A stretch of DNA of 64,000 nucleotides, taken from contig NZ_CP029830.1 in NCBI RefSeq assembly GCF_003233655.1, positions 174,501-238,500 of the forward strand, written 5' to 3'. Made by a program: the position numbers and the translations under genes. Under the pieces are notes generated by a model. The model had not been told where the DNA came from, did not search any database, and worked only from the letters and a program-made list of their open reading frames with translations. Each line of letters begins with the position of its first letter. The stretch's first letter is position 1. Origin of the DNA: Azospirillum ramasamyi (lineage in GTDB: Bacteria; Pseudomonadota; Alphaproteobacteria; Azospirillales; Azospirillaceae). Below, piece after piece: positions 43,201 to 49,520 of the stretch.

Positions 43201-43484
43201 TGCATCGGTGGGACGACCTGAACCTGAAGGACGATTTCGAAGGGGTGTCCGCCCTCATCGCCAATCTGGATCTGGTGATCTCGCCGGCGACCGCGGTTGG
43301 CGAACTGGCCGGCGCGCTGGGCGTTCCCATTTGGCGGCTGGGCTCCCGCGACTGGACTCAACTGGGCGCCGGCGTACGGCCCTGGTACCCGTCGATGCGG
43401 CTGATCCAGCCCGGTCCGGGCGAAGGGATGGCCGACGCCACCGTGAAGGCGGTGCGCGCGCTGACCGCACTGGCGCCGGCCTGA
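40224..43484 (+). CDS. Double TPR-glycosyltransferase (TPR-GT-TPR-GT)
   Basis: A 1086-residue tandem duplicate: TPRs (~1-220), GT-B domain (~240-545), TPRs (~550-740), GT-B domain (~800-1086). Both GT halves carry the (W/S)EQGVG(D/H)EILFASC motif and a GT9-like C-lobe, but the D-T-x-x-x-H motif is replaced by ISPA-(M/T)-x-x-GELAGALG. The GTG start has GGGGCGGGA upstream. Nucleotides 41271-41777 are nearly identical to an inverted copy in the gene at 44705-48934. The stop overlaps the next TPR gene (TGATG). It is likely a flagellin protein glycosyltransferase. Confidence 0.85.
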   Translation: MAKDSSRLAQAVAHHQAGRLAEAEQGYRAALSADPQHPDALHLLGVLSLQSGRADEAVALIGKALERSKGVADYWDNLGSALRAAGRAADAIQAHRSAATLDPGGAQRRHNLGNALAASGRHDEAERAYSLALALKPDYAKAWYNLGNGRAAVRRHADAAVALDRAVRLSPGMAEAHNNLGNTLQALGRFDEAAACFEDALARQPDLASATYGLSLLALRHGDLPRGWTGYERRFAAGEATPDRRIAAPRWKGEVLRGKRLMIWREQGVGHEILFASCYPDVIAWAGGPVVIECDPRLVPLFSRSFPKATVRAESCTGDAFGGGPRETIDPPDYDLQAPAGDLPHRLRESLSAFEPQGAWLVPDPALVEHWRARLAALGPGLRVGIGWRGQEMTADRKASYVMLEHWGPLFALPGVVFVNLQHGDCDAELAAAEARFGVRIHRWGDLDLKDDFDGAAALTANLDLVISPAMSAGELAGALGVPVWRFGHRDWTQLGTGVRPWFPSMRLFQPNPGEGLETTMQAIAGALRAALPEGALPQPAEPPAQSPTPPADFDALLNHAVALHRAGHAAEAEAGYRAALAADPARANSGHADALHLLGLLLHQSGNSTDALDFIAEALRLDPVFPHAWNHLGLIHEAEKRHAEASRAFARALALHPAFPEALTHLGLAHQTGGHQTGGQVAEAMRLHRRSIAVQPENPPAFANLGHACELAGRSGEATAHYRRALALQPDSADAHNNLATMAMYAGRQGETRRHLQYALRIAPNFALAAWNLGLIDLTDGKLDRGWEGYARRFSARQLQRARRIDRPQWNGESLRGRRLLVWSEQGVGDEILFASCFDALRELDGPVTVECDRRLVSLFARSFPGVSVRAETTDAAGRETVNPPDCDLQMPAGSLPALIRDRLDRFPSRPAFLRPDPELLALWRNRVAALPGLRVGLAWRSQIVTAQRAASYTGLADWLPLLDLPGVSVVTLQYGDCAAELARVETASRRLHRWDDLNLKDDFEGVSALIANLDLVISPATAVGELAGALGVPIWRLGSRDWTQLGAGVRPWYPSMRLIQPGPGEGMADATVKAVRALTALAPA
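41271..41777 (+). repeat. 507-bp near-identical block, partner of 46577-47083
   Basis: It lies inside the first GT domain of the gene at 40224. The partner copy is in inverted orientation about 5 kb away, so recombination between them would invert the segment holding the DUF465 and TPR genes. Confidence 0.85.
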
Positions 43485-44176
43485 TGGGCGCCGTCGGCAC
43501 GCTGCTGGCGCGGGCCTTCGACCACCACCAGACCGGCGGCTTCGATGAAGCCGAAGCGCTTTACCGCCATGTTCTGGAGAGCGATCCGGCCAGCTGGAAA
43601 GCCCTTCACCGCTACGGACTTCTGATTGCCCAGCTCGGCCGGCTGGAGGAAGCCGATGTGCTGCTCGCCCGCAGCGTGGTGCTGGAGCCTGCCGATGCGG
43701 AGGCCGCGGTCAACCATGCCAAGATCCTGCGTGCGCTGCGGCGGCCCGACAGGGCGGCTGGCCGTTTCCGCCAGGCCCTGCTCCTGTCCCCCGCCCTGCT
43801 TGCCGCGCAGGAGGGACTAGGCCATGCGGAGCGGGAGCGCGGGGACATCCCGGCGGCGGCAGGCGCCTATGGCCGGGCAGCCCTACTCGGTGCCGGGGCG
43901 GCCCTGCTGCATCAATGGGGGATCGCTCTCGACGGTTTGGGCCGCAGCGGAGACGCGGTGGCGGCGCTGCGCCGGTCGGCCCGCCTCGACCCGACCGTTC
44001 CATCGGTCGCCGCGCGACTGGCCGCGATCCTGTGCCGGCTGGGCCGCCAAGGCGAGGCCGCATGGTGGTATCGCCGCATGCTGATCCTCCAGCCCGATCA
44101 TGCCGATGCCTGCGTCGCAATGAAAGTCATCGCCGGACGGGCCCTCAACCACGGCGATGGACCGACGCCGGCATAA
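43484..44176 (+). CDS. TPR protein coupled to the double glycosyltransferase
   Basis: A 230-residue protein of about six TPRs (GGFDEAEALYRHVLESDP, ALHRYGLLIAQLGRLEEA, ALLHQWGIALDGLGRSGD) with no catalytic domain. Its ATG overlaps the upstream stop, so it is translated with the double glycosyltransferase and probably works with it, for example as a substrate adaptor. It could also be a remnant of a third TPR-GT unit that lost its GT half. Confidence 0.78.
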   Translation: MGAVGTLLARAFDHHQTGGFDEAEALYRHVLESDPASWKALHRYGLLIAQLGRLEEADVLLARSVVLEPADAEAAVNHAKILRALRRPDRAAGRFRQALLLSPALLAAQEGLGHAERERGDIPAAAGAYGRAALLGAGAALLHQWGIALDGLGRSGDAVAALRRSARLDPTVPSVAARLAAILCRLGRQGEAAWWYRRMLILQPDHADACVAMKVIAGRALNHGDGPTPA

Positions 44177-44409
44177 CCCTTCACGGCAAAGGGTGGGTTG
44201 GTCTCCGGTTGGTGTTGCCCAGAGTGATATCAAGATCCCACGACAGTGACATACCGTTATACAACCGGGCGGATGCGACACTTTTTTGCATGGTTTGAGC
44301 GCATAAAACGCAAGAATAGGGTTGTTCTGCGGTTCAGATGGGTGAACACTCTTGTTACCGGCCCGTCACATTGCGGCGGGACGCGGACTGATCCTATGGA
44401 GAGCGACTC
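44177..44409. other. A/T-richer intergenic region upstream of the DUF465 gene
   Basis: About 230 bases with clearly lower GC than the neighbours (for instance around 44275-44350). It probably carries a promoter for the short gene that follows, but no clear -35/-10 or sigma-54 element could be assigned. Confidence 0.4.
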
Positions 44410-44589
44410 ATGCACACTGAAGCTCGCCTTTCGTCTCTGCAAGAAAAGCACATGCGCCTCGATCGCGCGATCCTCGACGAGGAAAAGCGGTCCTGGCCGG
44501 ATGACAGCGCGGTGAAGCGCCTCAAGCTTGAAAAGCTGCACGTCAAGGAAGAGATCGATCGCCTGACGCGCTCCGGCACTATGAATTAA
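44410..44589 (+). CDS. DUF465 (YdcH-like) small protein
   Basis: A 59-residue helical protein: HTEARLSSLQEKHMRLDRAI, AVKRLKLEKLHVKEEIDRL. This is the DUF465 pattern of a Leu-zipper-like helix followed by KLKK(E/L)KL-x-x-KEEI. These proteins are small, abundant in alphaproteobacteria and of unclear role. A strong terminator follows. It is monocistronic. Confidence 0.8.
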   Translation: MHTEARLSSLQEKHMRLDRAILDEEKRSWPDDSAVKRLKLEKLHVKEEIDRLTRSGTMN

Positions 44590-44625
44590 TCCCCCAATCA
44601 CAGCATCGCCCCCGAACGGGGTTTG

Positions 44626-44665
44626 AAAAGCCGGGTTGAGGTTATTGACCTCTCCCGGCTTTTTT
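44626..44665 (+). terminator. Rho-independent terminator of the DUF465 gene
   Basis: AAAAGCCGGG (44626-44635) pairs with CCCGGCTTTTTT (44654-44665) around an inner GAGGT/GACCTC stem. The long T-run makes it one of the clearest terminators in the window. Confidence 0.9.
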
Positions 44666-44704
44666 AATGACCGCTTTTTTACGGCGGCCTTCAAGGGGCG
44701 CCGC

Positions 44705-47700
44705 TCAGCCCGTCGGCTCCTTGAGGCGCGACAGCGCCGACGCCACTGCCGGCAACAGATCGCTAACCTGCTGCCCTGGGCGGGCCCGGAAAAGCCGCAT
44801 CGACGGGAACCAGGGCCGCACCGCCGTTCCCAATGCCGTCCAGTCCCCCGGCAGCGCCAGCCGCCAGACCGGGACACCCAGCGCCGCCGCCAGTTCGCCG
44901 GTCGATGTGGCAGGCGCGATCACCAGATCCAGCGCCGACATCAGCGCCGCGGTGCCGTCGAGGTCGTTGCGCAGGTCGAGGTCGGAGAACAGATGCGGCG
45001 CCCGGCCGAAGGCTTTTGACGCTGCCGCCAGTTCAGCCCCGCAGTCGCCATATTGCAGCGTGACCGGAACGAGTCCGGGCAGGGTCAGCACCGGCCTCCA
45101 ATCCTCGATCCGCGTATAGCTGGGCATGCGGTCCGGATCCAGCTGGCCACTGCGCCAAGCGATGCCGACCCGCAAGCCGTCACCCAGCGCGGCGAGCCGC
45201 CGACCCCATTCCTTCACCGCCGCCGGGTCGGCCCGCAGGGCCGGTCCGACGTCGGCGAAATCGGCAAGAGTGCCCCCGAGGTGGCGCGGCAGCGAGCCGA
45301 TCGCGACATGGCAATCGACATCCGCAGCGGGGGCGTCCGGTGACGCCGGAATGGACCGGACGGTCGCCTGCGGGAAGGACCGGGTGAACAGCGGGACGAA
45401 GCGCGGATCGCATTCCACCACCACATGCCCGGCACGGGCGATCAATTCCGGCAGACGCTGCGCGAACATCAACTCGTCGCCGATGCCCTGTTCGCGCCAG
45501 ACAAGGATCCGCTTGCCCGCCGGATCCTCTCCGCCCCAGGCCGGCACGCCGGGGCGGCGGGCCGCCGTGACGAGATCGCGCGTGTCGAAGCGTCGATCGT
45601 AGCCGCCCCATCCCTGCGCCAGCCGACCGGCGGCCAGATGCAGCACCCCGCCGTTGAAGGCGGCGGATGCGTGGCCGGGCTCCACCGCCAGGGCGCGGGC
45701 GCAGGAGAGTCCGGCCGCCGCATCCTGCCCCAGTTCTCGCAGAAGCCTGCCGCGGTTCGCCAGTCCGTCGGCCAATGCCGGCTGCAGCGTCAGCGCCAGA
45801 CACCCGGCGCGTTCCGCCGCCCCCGGACGCCCGAGGCGCCGCAGAGCCACCGACAGGTTGATCCAGCCGGCCACCAGTTGCGGCGCCCGGCGCAGCGCCT
45901 GGACATGCGCCTGCTCGGCTTCGCTCCACCGGCCGTGCCGGGCCAGCATCGCGCCAAGATTGTCATGCGCCTCGGCCAGTTCAGGATCGGCGGCGACCGC
46001 CCATCCCTGAACCCGCAGAGCGGCCCCGCTCCACCCCTGCCCGTCCAGGGCATTGCCGAGATTGGTCAACGCCACAGCGTCAGCCGGCTGGAGGGCGAGC
46101 GCCGCCCGGAAGCTCGACGACGCCTCCGCGGCCCGGCCGAGTGCGAGACGGACATTGCCGAGGCTGATATGCGCCGTCGCATATGCGGGAGCGGCGGCGA
46201 CCGCGGCGGCGATGCGCGGCTCGCCCCGTTCCGATGCGCCCGACTGATGATCGAGCAGGCCGGACAGGTGCAAGGCCACCGGATCCCGTGGACGGCAGGC
46301 GAGCACACGCCCATAGAGCGCGGCGGCCCCGGCTGCGTCACCGCCGCGGTGGGCGGCGACCGCCAATTCCAACAGTTGATCCGGGTCGCTATGAGATGAC
46401 GGGCCGGATTCTGGACCGGATTTTGGGCCGGACCCCGCGTTGGGAACCGGAGCCCGATCGGCGGGTTCGTCGTCCCCTGCCCCCGCGCCGGCCGACGGAC
46501 CGCCCTCGCCCGGACCTGCATTGTCCTGTGGCGAAGCGCCGGCGCGCAGAGCCTTGGCGATCCGACCCATCACCGCCTCCAACCCTTCGCCGGGGTTGGG
46601 TTGGAACAGGCGCATGGACGGGAACCAGGGACGGACCCCGGTGCCGAGCTGCGTCCAGTCGCGATGGCCGAAGCGCCAGACCGGCACCCCCAGCGCCCCG
46701 GCCAATTCCCCCGCCGACATGGCCGGCGAGATCACCAGATCCAGGTTCGCCGTCAGCGCCGCCGCCCCGTCGAAGTCGTCCTTCAGGTCCAGATCGTCCC
46801 AGCGGTGGATGCACACCCCGAAGCGCGCTTCGGCCGCCGCAAGCTCGGCGTCGCAGTCGCCGTATTGCAGGTTGACGAACACCACACCCGGAATGGCGAA
46901 CAGCGGCCCCCAATGCTCCAGCATCACGTAGGAGGCCTTGCGGTCTGTCGTCATCAGTTGACTGCGCCAGCCGATGCCGACCCGCAGCCCCGGTCCCAGC
47001 GCCGCCAGCCGCGCGCGCCAATGCTCCACCAGCGCCGGGTCGGGGACCAGCCAGGCGCCTTGCGGCTCGAAGGCGGACAGGCTGCCACGCAGCAGTCCCG
47101 GCAGGTCGCCGGCCGCCACATGGGCGTCGACATCCGGCGGTTCGATCAATTCCTGGCCGGACGCGCCGACCGACTGCTCCCGCACCGTCGCCGTTGGGAA
47201 GGAACGCGCGAACAGCGGCACCAGACGGCGGTCGCACTCGATCACCACATGGCCGGCGCGCGCTATGAGCGACGGAAAGCACGAGGCGAACAGGATTTCG
47301 TCGCCCACCCCCTGCTCCCGCCAGACCAGCAGGCGCCTGCCGGTCGGCGCCTCGCCGCGCCAGGGCGGAACGGCGATCCGCCGGCTCACATACCCCTTCG
47401 CCCGGAAGCGCCAACGGTAATCGTCCCAGCCGCCGGCAAGATCCCCCCCGGCTAGCCGCAGCAGGCCGCGATTCAGATGCGCGCTGCCCAGCGCCGGATT
47501 GATCGAGAGGGCCAGCGACATCCAGGGTTCGGCGGCAGCCGCATCCTGGCGGTACTGCCAGATCAGCATCCCGAGATTGGCTGCGGCATCCGCACTGCGG
47601 GCATCGATCGCCAGCGCCTGTCGATGGGCCGCCTCCGCCTCCTCGATACGGCCGCGCATCTGCAGGGCCAGACCATAGCCGGTCAGTGTCTCCGGCCGAC

Positions 47701-48934
47701 CGGGGTTGATCGCCAGCGCCCGCCGGTACAACCGCTCCGCTCCGGCCAGATCGTCGCGGTCCAACCGAATGCTGGCCATATTGGCATAGGCTTCCGTATT
47801 CCTCGGTTCGGCCGCCACTGCGCGACGATAGAGATCCTCGGCCGCATCGGTCTGCCGAAGGGCGCCGCGGATGCCGGCAAGATTGATCAGGGCCTTCCCA
47901 TAATCGGGACGCAGCCGAAGGGCGCGGCGGTACCATCTTGCCGGGGGTCCCGGATCGGCGTCGGGGTCGTACCGGTTCTCCAGCGCGGTGCCGTGGTTGT
48001 TGACCACCATCGCGTCGTCCGGGCTGAGCACCATCGCACGGCGCAGGACCGGCAGCGCCGCGTCACCATCCCCGAGGTCGAGCAGCGCCACGCCCAGGTT
48101 GTTGCAGGCGCCCTGCAACATCGGCTCGCAGCCCAGTGCATGGCGAAGCCGGGCCACGGCCTCCGGCAGGCGGCCCATGCCCTGCAAAGCGGTGCCGAGC
48201 GTGAAATGCAGCAGCGCGTTGCCACCATGGGCCTCCGCAGCCGGAGCCAGGACGTCGCAGGCATCCCGGTAGCGCCCCTGGGCGTTCAGCATCACGCCCA
48301 GTTCGACCGACAGCTCCTCGTCCGCCGGCGCATCGACGAGCGCGCGCCGCAGGCAGTCCTCGGCGTCCGGATGGCCCAGCCCGCGCAGGCAGATCGCCAG
48401 ATGACGCCACGCATCGGGATGCGACGGGTTGGCCTGCACCACCGCGTAGAAGGCATTGGCCGCCGGCCCGATCCGGCCCAGTTCCCGTTGCAGTATGCCG
48501 TAACCGAAGCGGGCCGTGATGTTGTCCGGCCCGTATGTCAGGGCGCGGACATAGTCTTCGACCGCCTCCTCCCGCCGGCCTAGCCCCCGGAGAACCGTTC
48601 CGCGGTTGTTGTAGGCTTCGGCATAATGGTCGTCCTGTCCGATCGCCCGCGCATAGGCATCCAGCGCTTCGTCCAGCCGGCCGATGTCCGCCAGGATGTT
48701 GCCGAGACTGTTCCAGGCCACCGGGAAATGGGGCTGCGCCGCCAGCGCGGCCCGCAATCGCCTCAACGCCGCGGCGGGCAGCCCGGCGCGATGGATGATC
48801 AAAGCCGACAGGTGCAGCGCATCGGCGTTCGCCGGATCAGCGATCAGGATCCGGCGGTAGAGAGCCAGCGCCTCGGCGAACCGGCCGGCCCGATGAAGCG
48901 GCAATGCGGCGTCGAGAAGTTCGGCGAGGGTCAC
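44705..48934 (-). CDS. Large double TPR-glycosyltransferase downstream of flbT
   Basis: A 1409-residue protein: long TPR array (~1-510, about 14 repeats), GT-B domain (~520-820), Pro/Gly/Asp-rich linker (~820-860), second TPR array (~865-1065), second GT-B domain (~1110-1409). GT motifs are WREQGVGDEILFASC and WREQGIGDELMFAQ, with the altered SPA/APA-x-x-x-GELA motif in both. The ATG overlaps the flbT stop (ATGA), which ties its expression to flagellin control. It is a paralogue of the 40224 gene, with a 507-bp nearly identical block. Probably glycosylates flagellin; the acceptor and the sugar are not deducible. Confidence 0.85.
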   Translation of the reverse strand: MTLAELLDAALPLHRAGRFAEALALYRRILIADPANADALHLSALIIHRAGLPAAALRRLRAALAAQPHFPVAWNSLGNILADIGRLDEALDAYARAIGQDDHYAEAYNNRGTVLRGLGRREEAVEDYVRALTYGPDNITARFGYGILQRELGRIGPAANAFYAVVQANPSHPDAWRHLAICLRGLGHPDAEDCLRRALVDAPADEELSVELGVMLNAQGRYRDACDVLAPAAEAHGGNALLHFTLGTALQGMGRLPEAVARLRHALGCEPMLQGACNNLGVALLDLGDGDAALPVLRRAMVLSPDDAMVVNNHGTALENRYDPDADPGPPARWYRRALRLRPDYGKALINLAGIRGALRQTDAAEDLYRRAVAAEPRNTEAYANMASIRLDRDDLAGAERLYRRALAINPGRPETLTGYGLALQMRGRIEEAEAAHRQALAIDARSADAAANLGMLIWQYRQDAAAAEPWMSLALSINPALGSAHLNRGLLRLAGGDLAGGWDDYRWRFRAKGYVSRRIAVPPWRGEAPTGRRLLVWREQGVGDEILFASCFPSLIARAGHVVIECDRRLVPLFARSFPTATVREQSVGASGQELIEPPDVDAHVAAGDLPGLLRGSLSAFEPQGAWLVPDPALVEHWRARLAALGPGLRVGIGWRSQLMTTDRKASYVMLEHWGPLFAIPGVVFVNLQYGDCDAELAAAEARFGVCIHRWDDLDLKDDFDGAAALTANLDLVISPAMSAGELAGALGVPVWRFGHRDWTQLGTGVRPWFPSMRLFQPNPGEGLEAVMGRIAKALRAGASPQDNAGPGEGGPSAGAGAGDDEPADRAPVPNAGSGPKSGPESGPSSHSDPDQLLELAVAAHRGGDAAGAAALYGRVLACRPRDPVALHLSGLLDHQSGASERGEPRIAAAVAAAPAYATAHISLGNVRLALGRAAEASSSFRAALALQPADAVALTNLGNALDGQGWSGAALRVQGWAVAADPELAEAHDNLGAMLARHGRWSEAEQAHVQALRRAPQLVAGWINLSVALRRLGRPGAAERAGCLALTLQPALADGLANRGRLLRELGQDAAAGLSCARALAVEPGHASAAFNGGVLHLAAGRLAQGWGGYDRRFDTRDLVTAARRPGVPAWGGEDPAGKRILVWREQGIGDELMFAQRLPELIARAGHVVVECDPRFVPLFTRSFPQATVRSIPASPDAPAADVDCHVAIGSLPRHLGGTLADFADVGPALRADPAAVKEWGRRLAALGDGLRVGIAWRSGQLDPDRMPSYTRIEDWRPVLTLPGLVPVTLQYGDCGAELAAASKAFGRAPHLFSDLDLRNDLDGTAALMSALDLVIAPATSTGELAAALGVPVWRLALPGDWTALGTAVRPWFPSMRLFRARPGQQVSDLLPAVASALSRLKEPTG
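46577..47083 (-). repeat. 507-bp near-identical inverted copy of 41271-41777
   Basis: The two blocks have the same length and lie in GT halves of two oppositely oriented genes. The encoded proteins agree at nearly every position (for example both read LVPDPALVEHWRARLAALGP). Outside the block similarity falls sharply, as expected from gene conversion or a recent duplication. Confidence 0.85.
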
Positions 48935-49377
48935 GGCATCCGATCGTTTGCCGGTGCATCGTCGTCGTCGCCCGTCCCGCCGTCAGCGCTTCCGCCATCG
49001 CCGGTCCCGCCATCGCCGGACTTGAACATCTTGCGGCAGAGCTTCAGCGCCCGGTAGTAGTTGCGGGCTTCGACGAGGCGTTCGATCTCGCCCAGCGTCT
49101 TGGCGGCGTCGGGCCGTGCCTGGCGCGTTTCGTCGAGGATCGATGCGAAGCGCTGGAGGTTCAGCGTCGCATCCTCCGGGAAGATGTAGACGAGCTGGAT
49201 GACGAAATAGAGCTTCTTCTCGATACTGTCGATCTGCTCTTCCTTCAGGACTTCGCGTCCTCTCAGGAAGTTGGCGGTGTTGTAGAGGAAGAACGAGCCG
49301 GGACGGTCACCGGCACCGATGACGGCACCGTTGATGATGACCTTCTCGTTGGGGCGAAGAACGAACTTGAGCGGCAT
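48931..49377 (-). CDS. flbT: Flagellin expression regulator
   Basis: A 148-residue FlbT: MPLKFVLRPNEKVIINGAVI, SFFLYNTANFLRGREVL, LYFVIQLVYIFPED, and RNYYRALKLCRKMF. In Caulobacter, FlbT binds the flagellin mRNA 5' leader and represses its translation until the hook is built. The C-terminal ~25 residues are an unusual Gly/Asp-rich tail (SGDGGTGDGGSADGG). It lies downstream of the flagellin gene on the same strand beyond a terminator. Its partner FlaF is not seen in this window. Confidence 0.93.
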   Translation of the reverse strand: MPLKFVLRPNEKVIINGAVIGAGDRPGSFFLYNTANFLRGREVLKEEQIDSIEKKLYFVIQLVYIFPEDATLNLQRFASILDETRQARPDAAKTLGEIERLVEARNYYRALKLCRKMFKSGDGGTGDGGSADGGTGDDDDAPANDRMP

Positions 49378-49412
49378 GAGTGCGGAACCCGGGGCTTGCG
49401 GGCCATTGCCGT

Positions 49413-49426
49413 CCGGCCTTTGCCGG
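49413..49426. promoter_or_regulatory. FlbD-like half-palindrome upstream of flbT
   Basis: CCGGCCTTTGCCGG has the CGGC/GCCG arms of the sites upstream of flagellin but is one base shorter. It lies ~40 bases before the flbT start. It is a weak candidate for the same regulator. Confidence 0.25.
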
Positions 49427-49440
49427 CCCGGCCAGGACCC

Positions 49441-49476
49441 AAAAAAGAAACGGGCGGCGGCCTGATGCCGCCGCCC
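49441..49476 (-). terminator. Rho-independent terminator of the flagellin gene
   Basis: A perfect 10-bp stem GGGCGGCGGC / GCCGCCGCCC (49452-49461, 49467-49476) is followed on the minus strand by GTTTCTTTTTT. It separates flagellin from flbT transcription. Confidence 0.88.
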
Positions 49477-49489
49477 GCCGGGCGTGATC

Positions 49490-49515
49490 CTACCCGAACT
49501 CCCTACCCGAACTCC
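49490..49515. repeat. 13-base tandem duplication next to the flagellin stop
   Basis: CTACCCGAACTCC occurs twice in tandem, six bases beyond the stop of the flagellin gene. Confidence 0.85.
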
Positions 49516-49520
49516 ACGCC

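Noticed and set aside
41271..47083. Transposon or integron as the source of the inverted repeat
   Set aside because: The repeated blocks are internal to coding sequence, have no terminal repeats or transposase, and keep the reading frame; gene conversion fits better.
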